A stretch of 50,576 nucleotides of DNA from a bacterium ADurb.Bin157 (GCA_002070375.1 MWDD01000018.1:1-50576), one strand, 5' to 3'. Counted from the stretch's first letter, positions 8,530 through 18,064 are shown. Made by a program: numbers and translations. The notes: generated from the sequence alone by a model not told the origin.

Positions 8530-10029
8530 TTATAGGTCATGACCGCAGTATGACAGGTTGAAACTTTTATTGCAAAGTGGGAAGTCGCTTATTTCTTGAT
8601 CGCGCAAGGCCAAAGCCAGCCCAAACCAATTGTGGAACGACGGGTCTGTGATTTTATAGGTTTTGATATTGCCATTAGCGTCTGTAATGGCGGCATGAGA
8701 TATTTCGCCGCGCCACCCCTCGGTTAGAGCCACCGAAATCATATCAGGGGCGAGTTTGCCGCAAATATCATCGTTTACTTCTGATTTTTCCGCTTCAAAG
8801 TTCAATTTTGCAAGCATATCTCTTACGAGCTTAAACGAGTTCTGCAGTTCGTGCCACCTTACCTGCGCGCGCATCCCCACGTCGCCCTTTTTGCCTACGG
8901 GCACCACCGCTTCTAACTCTTTAAAAGCGTCGAATGGGTGCGTCATTCTTATGTCAACGGCAATGCCGGCAGCTCTGGCAGCTACGCCGACCAACCCGAT
9001 CGCAACTGCATTTTCCCTCGAAACCGAACCCGTTTCATCAAACCTCGCCGTCACCGAAGGAGTCTGCCAAATCAGCTCTATTGCCGACTTCACGTCTGCT
9101 TCTATAAGGTCGAGCTTGTCTGAAATCTTCTTTTTGAGCTCAGCATCGATCTGATAACCGCTCGACCCCGGCTTCACAAGCCCTCTTCCAAAGCGGTTGC
9201 CGCAAATCATGCCCGTCGTGTTGAGTATATCGCCTCTGATGCGCCCGCAATACGACGATGTGGGCATAAACCCGACATCCCCGGCCATAGCGCCCAAATC
9301 GCCGGTGTGGTTCGCCATTCGCTCGAGCTCAAGCGCTATCGACCGAACAAGCGCGTCGTTTGCCGAAATTTGTGCCCCCGCCAGCCCCTCGATGTTAAGC
9401 GCGTAGGCTGTCGTGTGGCCGATTGTGGTGTCGCCCGCTGCCGCTTCTATGATTTTGATGCGTTTATTATGAGGTGTTTTGGGAAAAATACGTTCGATGC
9501 CGCGGTGCTGATAGCCAAGTTCGATCTCGAGGTGCAAGACTTTTTCGCCATAGCATTGAAAACGAAAGTGACCCGGTTCGATGACACCCGCGTGTATCGG
9601 GCCTACGCCAACTTCGTGAATTTCTTCGCCGTTTATTTTAAAATAATCTGTATCGCCTGCGACGGGAAAGTTTTTTTCGCCCGATTTAGGCATAAAGCGA
9701 ATCGGCTTCAACCACGGGTGATTGTTGATTTTGATATTGTGTATTTCAGCTATTTCTCTTTCGAACCAATGAGCCTGAGGAATTTCGGGTGTGAGCGATT
9801 CAAAAGTTTTAGCGTATTTTGTGGCAAAAACATATATTTCGCCTTTTTTGTCGTTTGTCATGACTGCGAATATTCGATTGTCAGAGTCTGTTGGCACCGC
9901 AAAAAGCGAAGAAAGGCGGCATTCTTGTTCGAGAAGTTCTTTGATTGCGGCTTTAAATTCTTTGTATTCGTGCGTGGGCACTCCTTTTATGGGCGCCGGG
10001 ACAGCGTTTTTTAATGTTAGATAGCTCAT
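8530..10029 (-). CDS. Cysteine-less group 4 hydrogenase-like large subunit (NuoC-NuoD fusion, EhrL-like)
   Basis: 499 residues. About 20-120 resemble the 30-kDa NuoC/HycE N-domain and 130-499 the 49-kDa NuoD/hydrogenase large subunit. In [NiFe] enzymes the nickel sits on R-x-C-G-x-C-x3-H and D-P-C-x2-C motifs. Here the first reads EAAAGDTTIGH (A198 and T201 for the cysteines, H205 kept) and the second DPSFHNW (S464 and N467). All four ligands are gone, so H2 chemistry is not expected. Related complexes (Ehr in Geobacter, Mbx/Mbs in Thermococcales) lack these motifs as well. The start overlaps the preceding gene by 4 bp. The electron acceptor is unknown. Confidence 0.88.
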   Translation of the reverse strand: MSYLTLKNAVPAPIKGVPTHEYKEFKAAIKELLEQECRLSSLFAVPTDSDNRIFAVMTNDKKGEIYVFATKYAKTFESLTPEIPQAHWFEREIAEIHNIKINNHPWLKPIRFMPKSGEKNFPVAGDTDYFKINGEEIHEVGVGPIHAGVIEPGHFRFQCYGEKVLHLEIELGYQHRGIERIFPKTPHNKRIKIIEAAAGDTTIGHTTAYALNIEGLAGAQISANDALVRSIALELERMANHTGDLGAMAGDVGFMPTSSYCGRIRGDILNTTGMICGNRFGRGLVKPGSSGYQIDAELKKKISDKLDLIEADVKSAIELIWQTPSVTARFDETGSVSRENAVAIGLVGVAARAAGIAVDIRMTHPFDAFKELEAVVPVGKKGDVGMRAQVRWHELQNSFKLVRDMLAKLNFEAEKSEVNDDICGKLAPDMISVALTEGWRGEISHAAITDANGNIKTYKITDPSFHNWFGLALALRDQEISDFPLCNKSFNLSYCGHDL

Positions 10030-11549
10030 AATGCTTTGCCTCCGAGAATTGCCGAAGCTTCATTGATTATTTGCAATACAGGTTCGGGTATATAACAGCC
10101 CAAAAACAGCGCAGCGGCCAAAAACACAATAGGTGTGATGTATTGAAGCGGGTGCTCGTATACTGTTCCGTCTTTTCGCAGCTCGGGGTCTTTGTAACCT
10201 ATAGGCTGTCCTTCGCTGTTCACAGGCATTTTTTTGCCCAATGCCATAGTCGAAAAAATGGTGAGCATACCGACGAAAACTAAAACCAAAAACAGCAGAT
10301 ACAGGGCGCCAAATAAGTAATTGCGCGACTCGACGGCAACTTTTAAAATCGAAAATTCACTCATAAAGGTTCCAAAGGGCGGAGTGCCTGTAATAGCCAA
10401 AAAACCTGCCAGCCACAATACCGACGTAATTGGCATGGTTCGCAAAAGGCCGTGTATTTTTTCGACCTTTTTGGTTTGATATGCACTCAAAATATTGCCG
10501 GCCAACATGAACAGCGATGATTTTACCAGCGAATGGCAAATCGCGTGAAACAAAGCCGCTGCTGTCGCCGCTTTGCCCAACCCAAACGCAAAAATCATTA
10601 TGCCCATGTGTTCAACGCTCGAATAAGCCAACATGCGTTTGTAATCAGCCTGATGCATTATGAATATTCCCGATATCGCCATAGATACAAGGCCAAACAA
10701 AATAAATAACTGCAGAGCCAATGCCTGAACTGCCGGAACTTCGGCGCAAACTTGATATACGCGCAAAATAGCCAATAAAGCACAGTTTAGCAATGCTCCC
10801 GAAAGCAACGCGGAAGCAGGGGAAGGGGCTTCGCTGTGAGCATCGGGCAGCCAAGTGTGCATCGGTGCGAAACCTACTTTCGTGCCGTAACCCACAAGAA
10901 TAAAAATAAATGCCACTTGAAGCCAGTCTGTGCGCAGATAACCCGCAAATTTACTTAAGCCGCGAGGTGTGAAAAATTCAACTTGAGTCGGAACGGCCAT
11001 GGCAAGAAAAAAGACGCCCATAAGTGCAAGAGCAATGCCTACAGAGCAGATTATCAAATATTTCCAGGCCGCCTCAAGTGATTTTTTGTTGCGATGGTGA
11101 TAAATAAGGGGCGTGCTTGCGAGTGTAGTCGCTTCAACGCCTATCCATTGCAAACCAAAATGAGCACTTAAAACAGATAAAGTCATGGCTGAAAGAAAAA
11201 ACTGCATACAACCCATAAAAACAGCGTTCTTATTTCTTAAAAACGACAAATCATGAAAGTCTGAAACATGTTCGCCCTCTTCGTCAGGCTTTAAATAAGT
11301 TAACGCATAAAGAGATGCGCCAAAATAAAGCAGAGACGTTAACGAAAGAAATATCTTTGAAAGCGCGTCAGTGCAAAACCAGCTCTCTGTGGTCGGCGTA
11401 ATGGATCCCAGACATATAAATGCCGTAAATACAATATGAAGAACAGAACAAACGATCAGCAGAATTTTTCGGATTTTGTGAGAATCGGTGAAAAGAGTTA
11501 CGATACCGGTTAAAATTGGAAAAAGTATAATAAGCCAAAGGGTGCTCAT
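10026..11549 (-). CDS. Proton-pumping antiporter-like membrane subunit (HyfF-like)
   Basis: 507 residues, about 14 membrane helices, Mrp/NuoL-M-N antiporter fold (proton_antipo_M). Recognisable pieces are the conserved helix SAHFGLQWIGVEATTL, the PDAHSEAPSPASALLSG loop, and the SSVEHMGIM and HAICHSLVKSSLFM segments with the channel Lys and His. It is the second antiporter-like subunit of the complex, alongside the 661-residue subunit encoded upstream. ATGA overlaps on both sides (11546-11549 and 10026-10029) indicate translational coupling. It presumably translocates H+ or Na+ driven by the Fe-S arm. Confidence 0.87.
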   Translation of the reverse strand: MSTLWLIILFPILTGIVTLFTDSHKIRKILLIVCSVLHIVFTAFICLGSITPTTESWFCTDALSKIFLSLTSLLYFGASLYALTYLKPDEEGEHVSDFHDLSFLRNKNAVFMGCMQFFLSAMTLSVLSAHFGLQWIGVEATTLASTPLIYHHRNKKSLEAAWKYLIICSVGIALALMGVFFLAMAVPTQVEFFTPRGLSKFAGYLRTDWLQVAFIFILVGYGTKVGFAPMHTWLPDAHSEAPSPASALLSGALLNCALLAILRVYQVCAEVPAVQALALQLFILFGLVSMAISGIFIMHQADYKRMLAYSSVEHMGIMIFAFGLGKAATAAALFHAICHSLVKSSLFMLAGNILSAYQTKKVEKIHGLLRTMPITSVLWLAGFLAITGTPPFGTFMSEFSILKVAVESRNYLFGALYLLFLVLVFVGMLTIFSTMALGKKMPVNSEGQPIGYKDPELRKDGTVYEHPLQYITPIVFLAAALFLGCYIPEPVLQIINEASAILGGKAL

Positions 11550-12253
11550 TCTGCCCCCTCCTCTTCGTCAAGTTCTTGGTCAAGATTTAATACATTGCCG
11601 TTTAGCAGTTCCAGATCAGGCAGTTCTAAGTCAGATAACGCGTCAAAGCGGTCGGTGTCGATATGATCGAATTCATTGTCTATGTGAAAAAGCATAATGC
11701 CCATAAGAAAGATTCCGACAAATACGTCGAGAAGTATTCCTAACTCGACCATAAACGAAAATTCACTGCCTAAACTTAAGCCTGCCGTATATACTCCGTT
11801 TTCAAGAACCAAAAAGCCCAATGCCTGAGTTAAAGCCTTTTTGCGTGTTATTATTGTGAAAAGTCCCGTGAAAAGCAGGAAAAAGCCCGCAATAAGCGAT
11901 GACGAAACAATGCCCTCGTCTTGCGTCAGTCTTGAGACTATCCAGCCCGAAACGAAAAGCAATAGAATACCCGAAAGAATTGAGGCGCCAAAGCTTATGT
12001 ATGGCTCAACTTCGCGTTTTGTGCCTGATTTTTCCAATGCTTTTCTGAGCATATGAGGCAGCGCGATGCTTTTCATAATTATGCCCGTAGCCGCTAATAT
12101 TAACACTTCTAAGGTGAATCCATGACCTGAAACAAGGGGTAATATGCCGATTAAAAAACCCTGAAACGCTACCATGTTAATGGCAAGGCTTAGTCTGCTT
12201 GACCCCAGTAAAAAAAGAGAAGTTAAAGCCAATAAAGTTGCAATGTTGTTCAT
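11546..12253 (-). CDS. Hydrogenase-4-type membrane subunit E (HyfE-like)
   Basis: 235 residues with about seven hydrophobic helices, then a very acidic cytosolic tail (from about 200: many Asp and Glu, ending DEEEGAE). Size, helix pattern and gene position between the NuoH-like and HyfF-like genes match HyfE of formate hydrogenlyase-2 and EhrC-like proteins, which combine NuoK-like helices with an extension. It sits in the membrane arm. It overlaps the next gene by 4 bp and follows the NuoH-like gene after 2 bp. The acidic tail is longer than I would expect for the family. Confidence 0.75.
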   Translation of the reverse strand: MNNIATLLALTSLFLLGSSRLSLAINMVAFQGFLIGILPLVSGHGFTLEVLILAATGIIMKSIALPHMLRKALEKSGTKREVEPYISFGASILSGILLLFVSGWIVSRLTQDEGIVSSSLIAGFFLLFTGLFTIITRKKALTQALGFLVLENGVYTAGLSLGSEFSFMVELGILLDVFVGIFLMGIMLFHIDNEFDHIDTDRFDALSDLELPDLELLNGNVLNLDQELDEEEGAE

Positions 12254-12255
12254 AG

Positions 12256-13194
12256 TCAGTTTCCTGCCACTTTCAGAATCAAGGCAATGATTGCCAAAGC
12301 TCCCGAGCCGACAATAAATTTAGGAATAAATACAAGTTTGATTCTAGCCGTAATAGATTCAATTGTTCCGATTACAAAAGCGACAATCGCCATGCCCAAG
12401 GTAAATATTGCAATTTGCATGGTCAGACTTGTAATTATTTCGCCGTTAATCACCATACCGACAATTAAAGCGGAATATATCCAGAGTTTTAGTGCGGAGG
12501 CGTATTCAATAAGTGCCAAATCTTTTGCGCCGTAATCAAGAATCATTACCTCGTGAATCATGGTAAGTTCAAGGTGGGTGTTCGGGTCGTCAATAGGTAT
12601 TCTCGCGTTTTCCACAAGCAGTATTACAAACCAGCTGCAAAGAATCAAAAACAATATGGCGGGGTTTTCTTGCCAAAAATTAAGCGACAGTTTTGAAAAT
12701 ATTTCAGAGAGCTCTAGCGAGGCGGTTTCGTGTATCATAATCAGCAAACCTGCAAAAAACGACGGCTCGGCAAGGGCTGAATAAAGCACTTCGCGACTTG
12801 CGCCCATTCCCTCAAATGCAGAACCTCTGTCGAGAGCGGCAGTAACCATGAAAAAGCGCCCCAGACCGAGCAAATAGGCCATTAGAATTATGTCGCCGGT
12901 AAAATGAATCGCCGAGTTGTTAAAAAACGACGGAACCAAAGTTAGGGCAGCAAGTGTGCTTACGGCTATTGCGACCGGTGCGATACGTGTCAGGGCAGAT
13001 GCGGTCTTGCTGTAGGTCGGAGTTTTGCGCGCGAGCTTAAATATATCGTAATAAAGCTGCAAAACGCGAGGGCCTTGCCGACCGCCAAACAGCGCCTTTG
13101 TCTTGTTGATGAGACCCGGCAGAATTGGGGCGGCCAGAAATGATACGATAATGAAAATGATTGATGTAATATTCATCAGTACACCACCTTCCAT
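12256..13194 (-). CDS. NuoH/HyfC-like membrane anchor subunit
   Basis: 312 residues, about eight helices, complex I subunit 1 family. Key stretches are GRQGPRVLQLYYDIFKLARK in the first cytosolic loop and ENARIPIDDPNTHLELTMIHEVMILDY, the hallmark acidic loop where electron transfer is coupled to ion movement. It links the hydrophilic Fe-S arm to the antiporter-like subunits. The start overlaps the upstream 661-residue subunit by 19 bp. The ATG five codons in (MNITSI, 13176) is an alternative start that would abut the preceding stop. Confidence 0.88.
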   Translation of the reverse strand: MEGGVLMNITSIIFIIVSFLAAPILPGLINKTKALFGGRQGPRVLQLYYDIFKLARKTPTYSKTASALTRIAPVAIAVSTLAALTLVPSFFNNSAIHFTGDIILMAYLLGLGRFFMVTAALDRGSAFEGMGASREVLYSALAEPSFFAGLLIMIHETASLELSEIFSKLSLNFWQENPAILFLILCSWFVILLVENARIPIDDPNTHLELTMIHEVMILDYGAKDLALIEYASALKLWIYSALIVGMVINGEIITSLTMQIAIFTLGMAIVAFVIGTIESITARIKLVFIPKFIVGSGALAIIALILKVAGN

Positions 13195-15161
13195 ATTAAG
13201 AGCGCGAGCAGCGTAACGGCAATATAAAAGATGTATAAATGCAGTTTTCCGTGCTGAAAACCTCTGAACATTATTAAGAACTTGTTAATGATGTTGAAAG
13301 CAGGTATAAACAGGTGCTTTTCGGCAGAATCTGTCGCTTCTGTGTGAAATGAAGATTTTGCCGGAAAAAGCTCTTTAATCTTTTCGCCTCTTATGTGAAG
13401 CCTGTTTACAGAAACAAAAACTTCGTTCGCAGGCTCTGAAAAAGAAGATGAAGTGTATTGAATGCGAGGAGTGCCTTTTAGAAAGCCGCAGTCCCAGGTG
13501 GGGGCGTCGCTTCTTTGATTTTTGTCTAAAAACTTAGATTTAATAAATACTGCGATGCAAGTTATGAGAATGACTGCCAGCGAAAAGAGCGATATTGTTT
13601 TTACGGGTGCGCTTATGGTCGCTATATAGGCGGGGTCATAGGTTATGCCCAGGGGCTTGACTATTTCTGAAACAACGCCGGCAAATGGAGATATAAGCAT
13701 CGGAGCGAAGATCGAGGCGGCGATTATGGCAGCAGACAAGATTATTAAAGTAAAATTAACGTCTGATTTAATGTTTTTGGTGTTTAACCTTCTGTTTGTG
13801 CGGGGGGTTCCCAAAAAGACGAGCCCGAATGAGCGTGTAAACAAGGCAGCGGCAAGACCGCCTATTAAGCCAAGACCCAGTAATACCGCCGCAGACAGAA
13901 GCAGCGATTTCGGAGTGCTGAGCGATGCCGCTTTGAGACCCGACATAAAAATCAGAAATTCGCTTATGAAGTTGTTAAACGGCGGAAGCCCTGAAATAGC
14001 AATCGAAGCGATTCCAAAAGCGGTGGCGGTAACGGGCATGGATTTGCCGATTCCCCCCATTTGCTCTTGGCGGCGGGTTCCGGTTGCAAAATAAACCGAG
14101 CCTGCGCAAAGAAAAAGCAGCCCTTTGCATAAAGCGTGATTAAATATGTGTAAAAGAGCACCCGAAAAAGCGGTAAAGGCTATCAGCGGCTGGTTCCAAC
14201 GATTGGCGAGAATGCCGGTTCCGATAGCCATAAGAATTATGCCCGCGTTTTCCATGCTGCTGTAAGAGATGACCTTTTTTAAATCAAGTTTGACGAGGGC
14301 AATAACAAGAGCGTATATCCCCGTAATCAACCCCCCGAATAAAAGAACCCAGCCCCAAAGTTCGGCGTGAACGGGCAAAAAAGTTAAAACTCTGATTAAA
14401 CCGTAAAACCCCATCTTGCTCATGGCACCCGACAAAACTGCAGAAACATGAGATTCGGCAAAGGTGTATGAGTCGGGCATCCAGATGTGAAGCGGGAAAA
14501 AGCCGACTTTTACGCCAAACCCGAACAGCGCCAAAAAGAAAATTACAGCCGCAGAACCTTCGGCTAACGCGCTGCTATGAAAAGTCTCGAATTGAAAACC
14601 GCCCGCCGCCGAAGCCAAAATGGCAAACAAAAAGAATATTCCGGTTGTGCCGATGTGACTCGCGACCAAAAACTGCCAGGCTGCATTGCGTGCCGTGTTC
14701 ATTTCGACTCTGTGAGCGATTAAGAAGTAGGCGGCAACAGACATTATTTCCCAGGACATTATAAACAAAACCGCGTTTGAAGAGGCAACAAGAGAAAGCA
14801 TGCCCGCAATCAAAAGATTGTAAAAAAACCAGTATGCGCCGGGGTGCTGCTCGTTGCGCGGGTTAACGGTAACAGCCGCAAAATAAGCCGAAATGAAACC
14901 AAGTATGACTATCGGCAAAGCAAAAAACGCCGAAATCTTGTCGAGTGAAACCGAAGCCGAACAAATCGGAAGAGCAATAGTTATTGCTTCGAGAGTTTTG
15001 TTCGCGATTAATACATCGTAAATAGGTTTAAGAGCGAAAATTGTGCCCAGAAAACACGAAAAAGCGCCGAAAAAGTTTGAAACTCCACGCCATTTTCCGG
15101 TAAACAACGCAATTATACCGCCAACAAAAATTGCAACGACCGCAGACAGAAATAAATCCAT
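13176..15161 (-). CDS. Large antiporter-like membrane subunit (HyfB-like)
   Basis: 661 residues, first gene of the complex operon. NuoL/HyfB-type proton_antipo_M core (about 60-420) with the conserved helix SSNAVLFIMSWEIMSVAAYFL, the FPLHIWMPDSYTFAESHVSAVLSG loop, SYSSMENAGIILM, and HIFNHALCKGLLFLCAGS with channel residues. About 200 C-terminal residues add further helices and a lateral segment, as in HyfB. AGGCGGG lies about 8 nt before the ATG. A promoter candidate lies just upstream at 15197-15225. It is the start of a six-gene block running to 7762, with CLC probably attached. Confidence 0.88.
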   Translation of the reverse strand: MDLFLSAVVAIFVGGIIALFTGKWRGVSNFFGAFSCFLGTIFALKPIYDVLIANKTLEAITIALPICSASVSLDKISAFFALPIVILGFISAYFAAVTVNPRNEQHPGAYWFFYNLLIAGMLSLVASSNAVLFIMSWEIMSVAAYFLIAHRVEMNTARNAAWQFLVASHIGTTGIFFLFAILASAAGGFQFETFHSSALAEGSAAVIFFLALFGFGVKVGFFPLHIWMPDSYTFAESHVSAVLSGAMSKMGFYGLIRVLTFLPVHAELWGWVLLFGGLITGIYALVIALVKLDLKKVISYSSMENAGIILMAIGTGILANRWNQPLIAFTAFSGALLHIFNHALCKGLLFLCAGSVYFATGTRRQEQMGGIGKSMPVTATAFGIASIAISGLPPFNNFISEFLIFMSGLKAASLSTPKSLLLSAAVLLGLGLIGGLAAALFTRSFGLVFLGTPRTNRRLNTKNIKSDVNFTLIILSAAIIAASIFAPMLISPFAGVVSEIVKPLGITYDPAYIATISAPVKTISLFSLAVILITCIAVFIKSKFLDKNQRSDAPTWDCGFLKGTPRIQYTSSSFSEPANEVFVSVNRLHIRGEKIKELFPAKSSFHTEATDSAEKHLFIPAFNIINKFLIMFRGFQHGKLHLYIFYIAVTLLALLIWKVVY

Positions 15162-15196
15162 ATGACAACCCGCCTAAAGTTAAAAATACTTGAGTT

Positions 15197-15225
15197 TTAT
15201 TACACCTATCACGCCTGTAATGCAA
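15197..15225 (-). promoter_or_regulatory. Candidate promoter of the Ehr-type operon
   Basis: On the minus strand TTGCAT (15225-15220), a 17-bp spacer and TAATAA (15202-15197) lie 36 bp before the ATG of the HyfB-like gene. The boxes are imperfect. The -35 box coincides with the left boundary of the 492-bp repeat. Confidence 0.4.
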
Positions 15226-15710
15226 CATTTACTTTAATTTTGTAAAAGTTTTCGATATTTGATAAAATTTTCGTTTGTTTAATGATAAAGATTGTATCAT
15301 ATATTTTGTAAAAAATCTTTTCTGCTTAATAAGAGGCTCTGTTTTGAAAAAATTCAACTTGCCGATCGACGATTGTTTGCAAGAGCTCAAAGACGCTCTT
15401 AATGCCGGCAATGACATCGTTCTTACAGCCGAGCCCGGTGCCGGTAAATCTACCGTTGTGCCCTTAGCCTTAAAAGATGAGCCGTTTTTAGGGAAAAAGA
15501 AAATATTGATGCTGCAGCCGCGAAGGGTCGCCGCTGTTGCCGTTGCTCGCCGAATGGCAGATTTAGACAGTTCTGAGCCGGGCAGCGTAATCGGACATTC
15601 TGTCAGATTCAGCTCAAATGTAACAAAAAATACCGTTGTTGAGGTCTTAACAGAAGGCATTTTAACAAGCAGAATCCAAAAAGACCCGTTTTTAGAAGAT
15701 GTGGGGCTGG
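15219..15710 (+). repeat. Left copy of 492-bp direct repeat (hrpB promoter and 5' end)
   Basis: Base-for-base reading against 28412-28903 shows no difference that I can find. The copies sit 13,193 bp apart in the same orientation. Left of 15219 the sequence is the native Ehr-operon flank; right of 15710 it changes abruptly to island DNA. Confidence 0.9.
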
Positions 15711-15724
15711 CCAATTTTCTTTGA
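15344..15724 (+). pseudogene. hrpB: Truncated hrpB (helicase stub)
   Basis: 126 codons. Residues 1-122 are identical to the start of HrpB encoded at 28537 (Walker A GAGKST at about 33-38, motif Ia with QPRRVAAVAVARRMA), then four foreign residues (ANFL) and a stop where the repeat ends at 15710. It lacks DEFH, SAT and the whole RecA-like domain 2, so it cannot be a helicase. It keeps the original promoter region, and a truncated P-loop protein may still be made. The start is TTG with AAGAGG 7 nt upstream, as in the intact copy. It is a by-product of the island's integration. Confidence 0.88.
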
Positions 15725-15837
15725 CGTGGAAGGGGCACAAAGCTGTAGGTGAGTCAGGGAAGAAACGCATGATTGAGCTGCTGTGAGCATTTAAAGGCAG
15801 ACAGGCAATAAAAAGTTGCGATTTGAATAGGCAATAG

Positions 15838-16713
15838 TCAGGTAAAATTCAAAACACGAAGAGATATTTTGAGTGCAGTATTTTGAGCTAATAGTACTTC
15901 AGAAACAGGAATTTGTGGCTCTCTATAGCGAATGCCTGCATCACACTGAATCTTGGCTAAATCAGCTTTATCAAGAGCTGGCAAGCCTTGCTGTTCAGCG
16001 ATGTCTGCTAAATATGCAAGGTTATGGCCTTTTTGCTTATTAAAATTACCGCCATGACGCATAATATAATCCTTAATAATTTTTTCGACCGCCTGAAGAA
16101 TTGCCCATTTGGCGAGACCTAGTTCTGGTGGCTGATGAAGCAAATGAGACGTAGCTGTTCTAAAATCCGATTGGGCTATAGATAAAAATTCACTTTCGTT
16201 TGCCCGCATAGAATTGAAAACGTTCATGCCCAACAAAAATAGGCTCAATAATTTTTCACATTCAGCGTTAGGCAATTGAGCCGCTAGACCAGGCGTTAAA
16301 TCAACAATCATTGAAAAGAGATTCAGGCCCCCGGAAGCAGAAGTTTTTCCAACTGACTTATGATCCAAGAAGACACCGATTTTGCCATAGACCATAGGAA
16401 GCCTAAGCTTATAAACTGCCCCGGTAATCTCGACAGCTATGGCGCCAAGGTCAAAGTCAAATTTAAGCTTGTCACCATACTTTTCTGAAACCCATTTTTG
16501 TATTCTAAGTGAGAGATCATGACCAGAATAAATACCGACACGAGGGGATGTATTCGTGAAACCGAACCCGCCTAAAGGAAAATCAATGTTAAGTTTTTCT
16601 GAAACTTTACGAAAGGCAACAAGCGTGCGTCTAAAAACAGGAATTTGCTCGCGAATCATTTCTTCGTCAACGCCAAGCATGATTTCTTGAAAATGTCTTT
16701 CATCTTTAATCAT
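15838..16713 (-). CDS. HEPN-like protein, third gene of the Pycsar operon
   Basis: 291 residues from the ATG at 16713 (an in-frame TTG at 16779 inside the cyclase gene, with AAGGAG upstream, is an alternative). Cytosolic, no membrane helix. The last 90 residues (about 200-291) resemble HEPN helical bundles: an amphipathic helix AVEKIIKDYIMRHGG, then KGHNLAYLADIAEQQGLPAL and an RYREP element before a long C-terminal helix. An R-x4-H motif (RTATSH) lies just before this block and could be an RNase motif. The N-terminal 190 residues match nothing I know. It begins 34 bp after the cyclase stop, so it is almost surely co-expressed with it. Function unknown; an accessory or second effector is inferred. 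Confidence 0.6.
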   Translation of the reverse strand: MIKDERHFQEIMLGVDEEMIREQIPVFRRTLVAFRKVSEKLNIDFPLGGFGFTNTSPRVGIYSGHDLSLRIQKWVSEKYGDKLKFDFDLGAIAVEITGAVYKLRLPMVYGKIGVFLDHKSVGKTSASGGLNLFSMIVDLTPGLAAQLPNAECEKLLSLFLLGMNVFNSMRANESEFLSIAQSDFRTATSHLLHQPPELGLAKWAILQAVEKIIKDYIMRHGGNFNKQKGHNLAYLADIAEQQGLPALDKADLAKIQCDAGIRYREPQIPVSEVLLAQNTALKISLRVLNFT

Positions 16714-16747
16714 TAATAACCGCCAAATCGTTTTGAACTCATAGCTG

Positions 16748-18064
16748 CTAAGAGATACAAATACCAAATTTTCGAACAAACTTGACCGCTCCTTGGCTAT
16801 AAAGAGACACTGTCATGTAGTGCAGGCCACGATAACAACAGTGTTCCCAATGTTTTATGCCATAGCGAAAACTTGCATTTGTCTTGATATCAATGTCGGT
16901 ATAGTGATTACCGTTGTTTGGGTCTTTGTTGGCTTCTTCGCCGTGGTTTTCAACTGCGAAGCGAACTTTTAACGGCATTCTCAGTTCAGCATCAGCAGTG
17001 TATTTAATCTCAAAGCATAGCCATTTTTCTTTTGCTATAAAAGAGCCACAATGAGTATAAACATCTTCAAGCTGACCATTCTTTGCTGAAGCAGTATGAA
17101 CTGAGATCATAATAGATGGGAAATTGGTTTGCGACGAAAATTCATCAGAATCGTAGGGAGAGAGTGGCGAATAATCAAGATAAGATAAAGAGTTAAAAAT
17201 ATATTGGCGGTAATTTATTGGTTTTTTTTCTCTATCTGTGATGTTAGGCAGCAAGTATGGCTCTTCAGTTAGTTGGCCGCCGGACTGTGTTTTCTTGATA
17301 GAAAGCAATTCAAAAGGGAATGAAATGAAGTCTCGCAGTGATTGACCAATCATTACTGAATTTCTGGGCGCTGCGTGTTGAAGTTTTGACGCTGAATCAA
17401 CAAAGAAAGATGTGGCAGTAACTTCATTTGAGCCTGGGAAGCCATAAGAAGACCACAACACCTCGTTTTGACTGCCGTAATCAAGACCTATTCTAATGCC
17501 GAATTGGTTTTCAAATCCCGCTTCATTCAGTTTTGGAATGATAGCCTTTTTCACAATGTATTGAATCATGGCAGCTGCATTTAAAGCTTTTAATACTGCA
17601 TTTTCCGGGATTACTTCGAGACCACCGAAAAAAGCCATAACAGCATCACCCATTATTCTGTGGACGTGACCATCAAAGGATTGTATCACTTCTATTGCTG
17701 TTGCAATAAAGGCGTTTTTTATCTTAAAAACTTCTTCCGGATTATAAATAACGCCAAGGCGAGTTGAGCTTTCAATATCCATAAAAAGTGTTGCAATAGG
17801 ACAATATTCCACATTATTTGTGCCAGCCAGGTCTGTAAAATCTGGATGGTCACCAATCGCCGGTTTGGCTAGATCATATTTACCCCAAAGTGGGCGAATT
17901 ATTTTTTGAAAATGGTATTGTTGAACAATCTGCGGTAGTGATTTGGCCTCAGAAGCCATTGCTATCTTTGCTTCCGAAAATTCCACAAGACTCGATGGCT
18001 GTTGTCGATTGAGATAACTCTCGAAACCGGACATAATTCTTGACCGAATAGAACTTGATGTCAT
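16748..18064 (-). CDS. pycC: Pycsar cyclase: class III nucleotidyl cyclase with AGS-C-like sensor
   Basis: 438 residues. About 85-250 form a class III cyclase catalytic domain: FMDIESST with metal-binding D96, RIMGDAVMAFFGG with the second metal Asp D140, and FGIRIGLDYG. The last 90 residues (ENHGEEA, then HWEHCCYRGLHYMTVSLYSQG) match the AGS-C sensor domain found at the end of CBASS and Pycsar nucleotidyltransferases and cyclases. PycC enzymes make cCMP or cUMP on phage infection to activate an effector; the base used here cannot be read. The ATG at 18064 forms an ATGA overlap with the effector gene and follows a G-rich ribosome site. The frame upstream to 18163 is a shadow. Confidence 0.87.
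   Translation of the reverse strand: MTSSSIRSRIMSGFESYLNRQQPSSLVEFSEAKIAMASEAKSLPQIVQQYHFQKIIRPLWGKYDLAKPAIGDHPDFTDLAGTNNVEYCPIATLFMDIESSTRLGVIYNPEEVFKIKNAFIATAIEVIQSFDGHVHRIMGDAVMAFFGGLEVIPENAVLKALNAAAMIQYIVKKAIIPKLNEAGFENQFGIRIGLDYGSQNEVLWSSYGFPGSNEVTATSFFVDSASKLQHAAPRNSVMIGQSLRDFISFPFELLSIKKTQSGGQLTEEPYLLPNITDREKKPINYRQYIFNSLSYLDYSPLSPYDSDEFSSQTNFPSIMISVHTASAKNGQLEDVYTHCGSFIAKEKWLCFEIKYTADAELRMPLKVRFAVENHGEEANKDPNNGNHYTDIDIKTNASFRYGIKHWEHCCYRGLHYMTVSLYSQGAVKFVRKFGICIS

Noticed and set aside
9307..10014. 235-codon plus-strand open frame
   Set aside because: Antisense to the large-subunit gene, Cys/Phe-rich shadow composition, no family pattern.
8530..10029. Annotation as a hydrogenase catalytic subunit
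   Set aside because: All four nickel-binding cysteines are replaced, so hydrogenase activity is not supportable.
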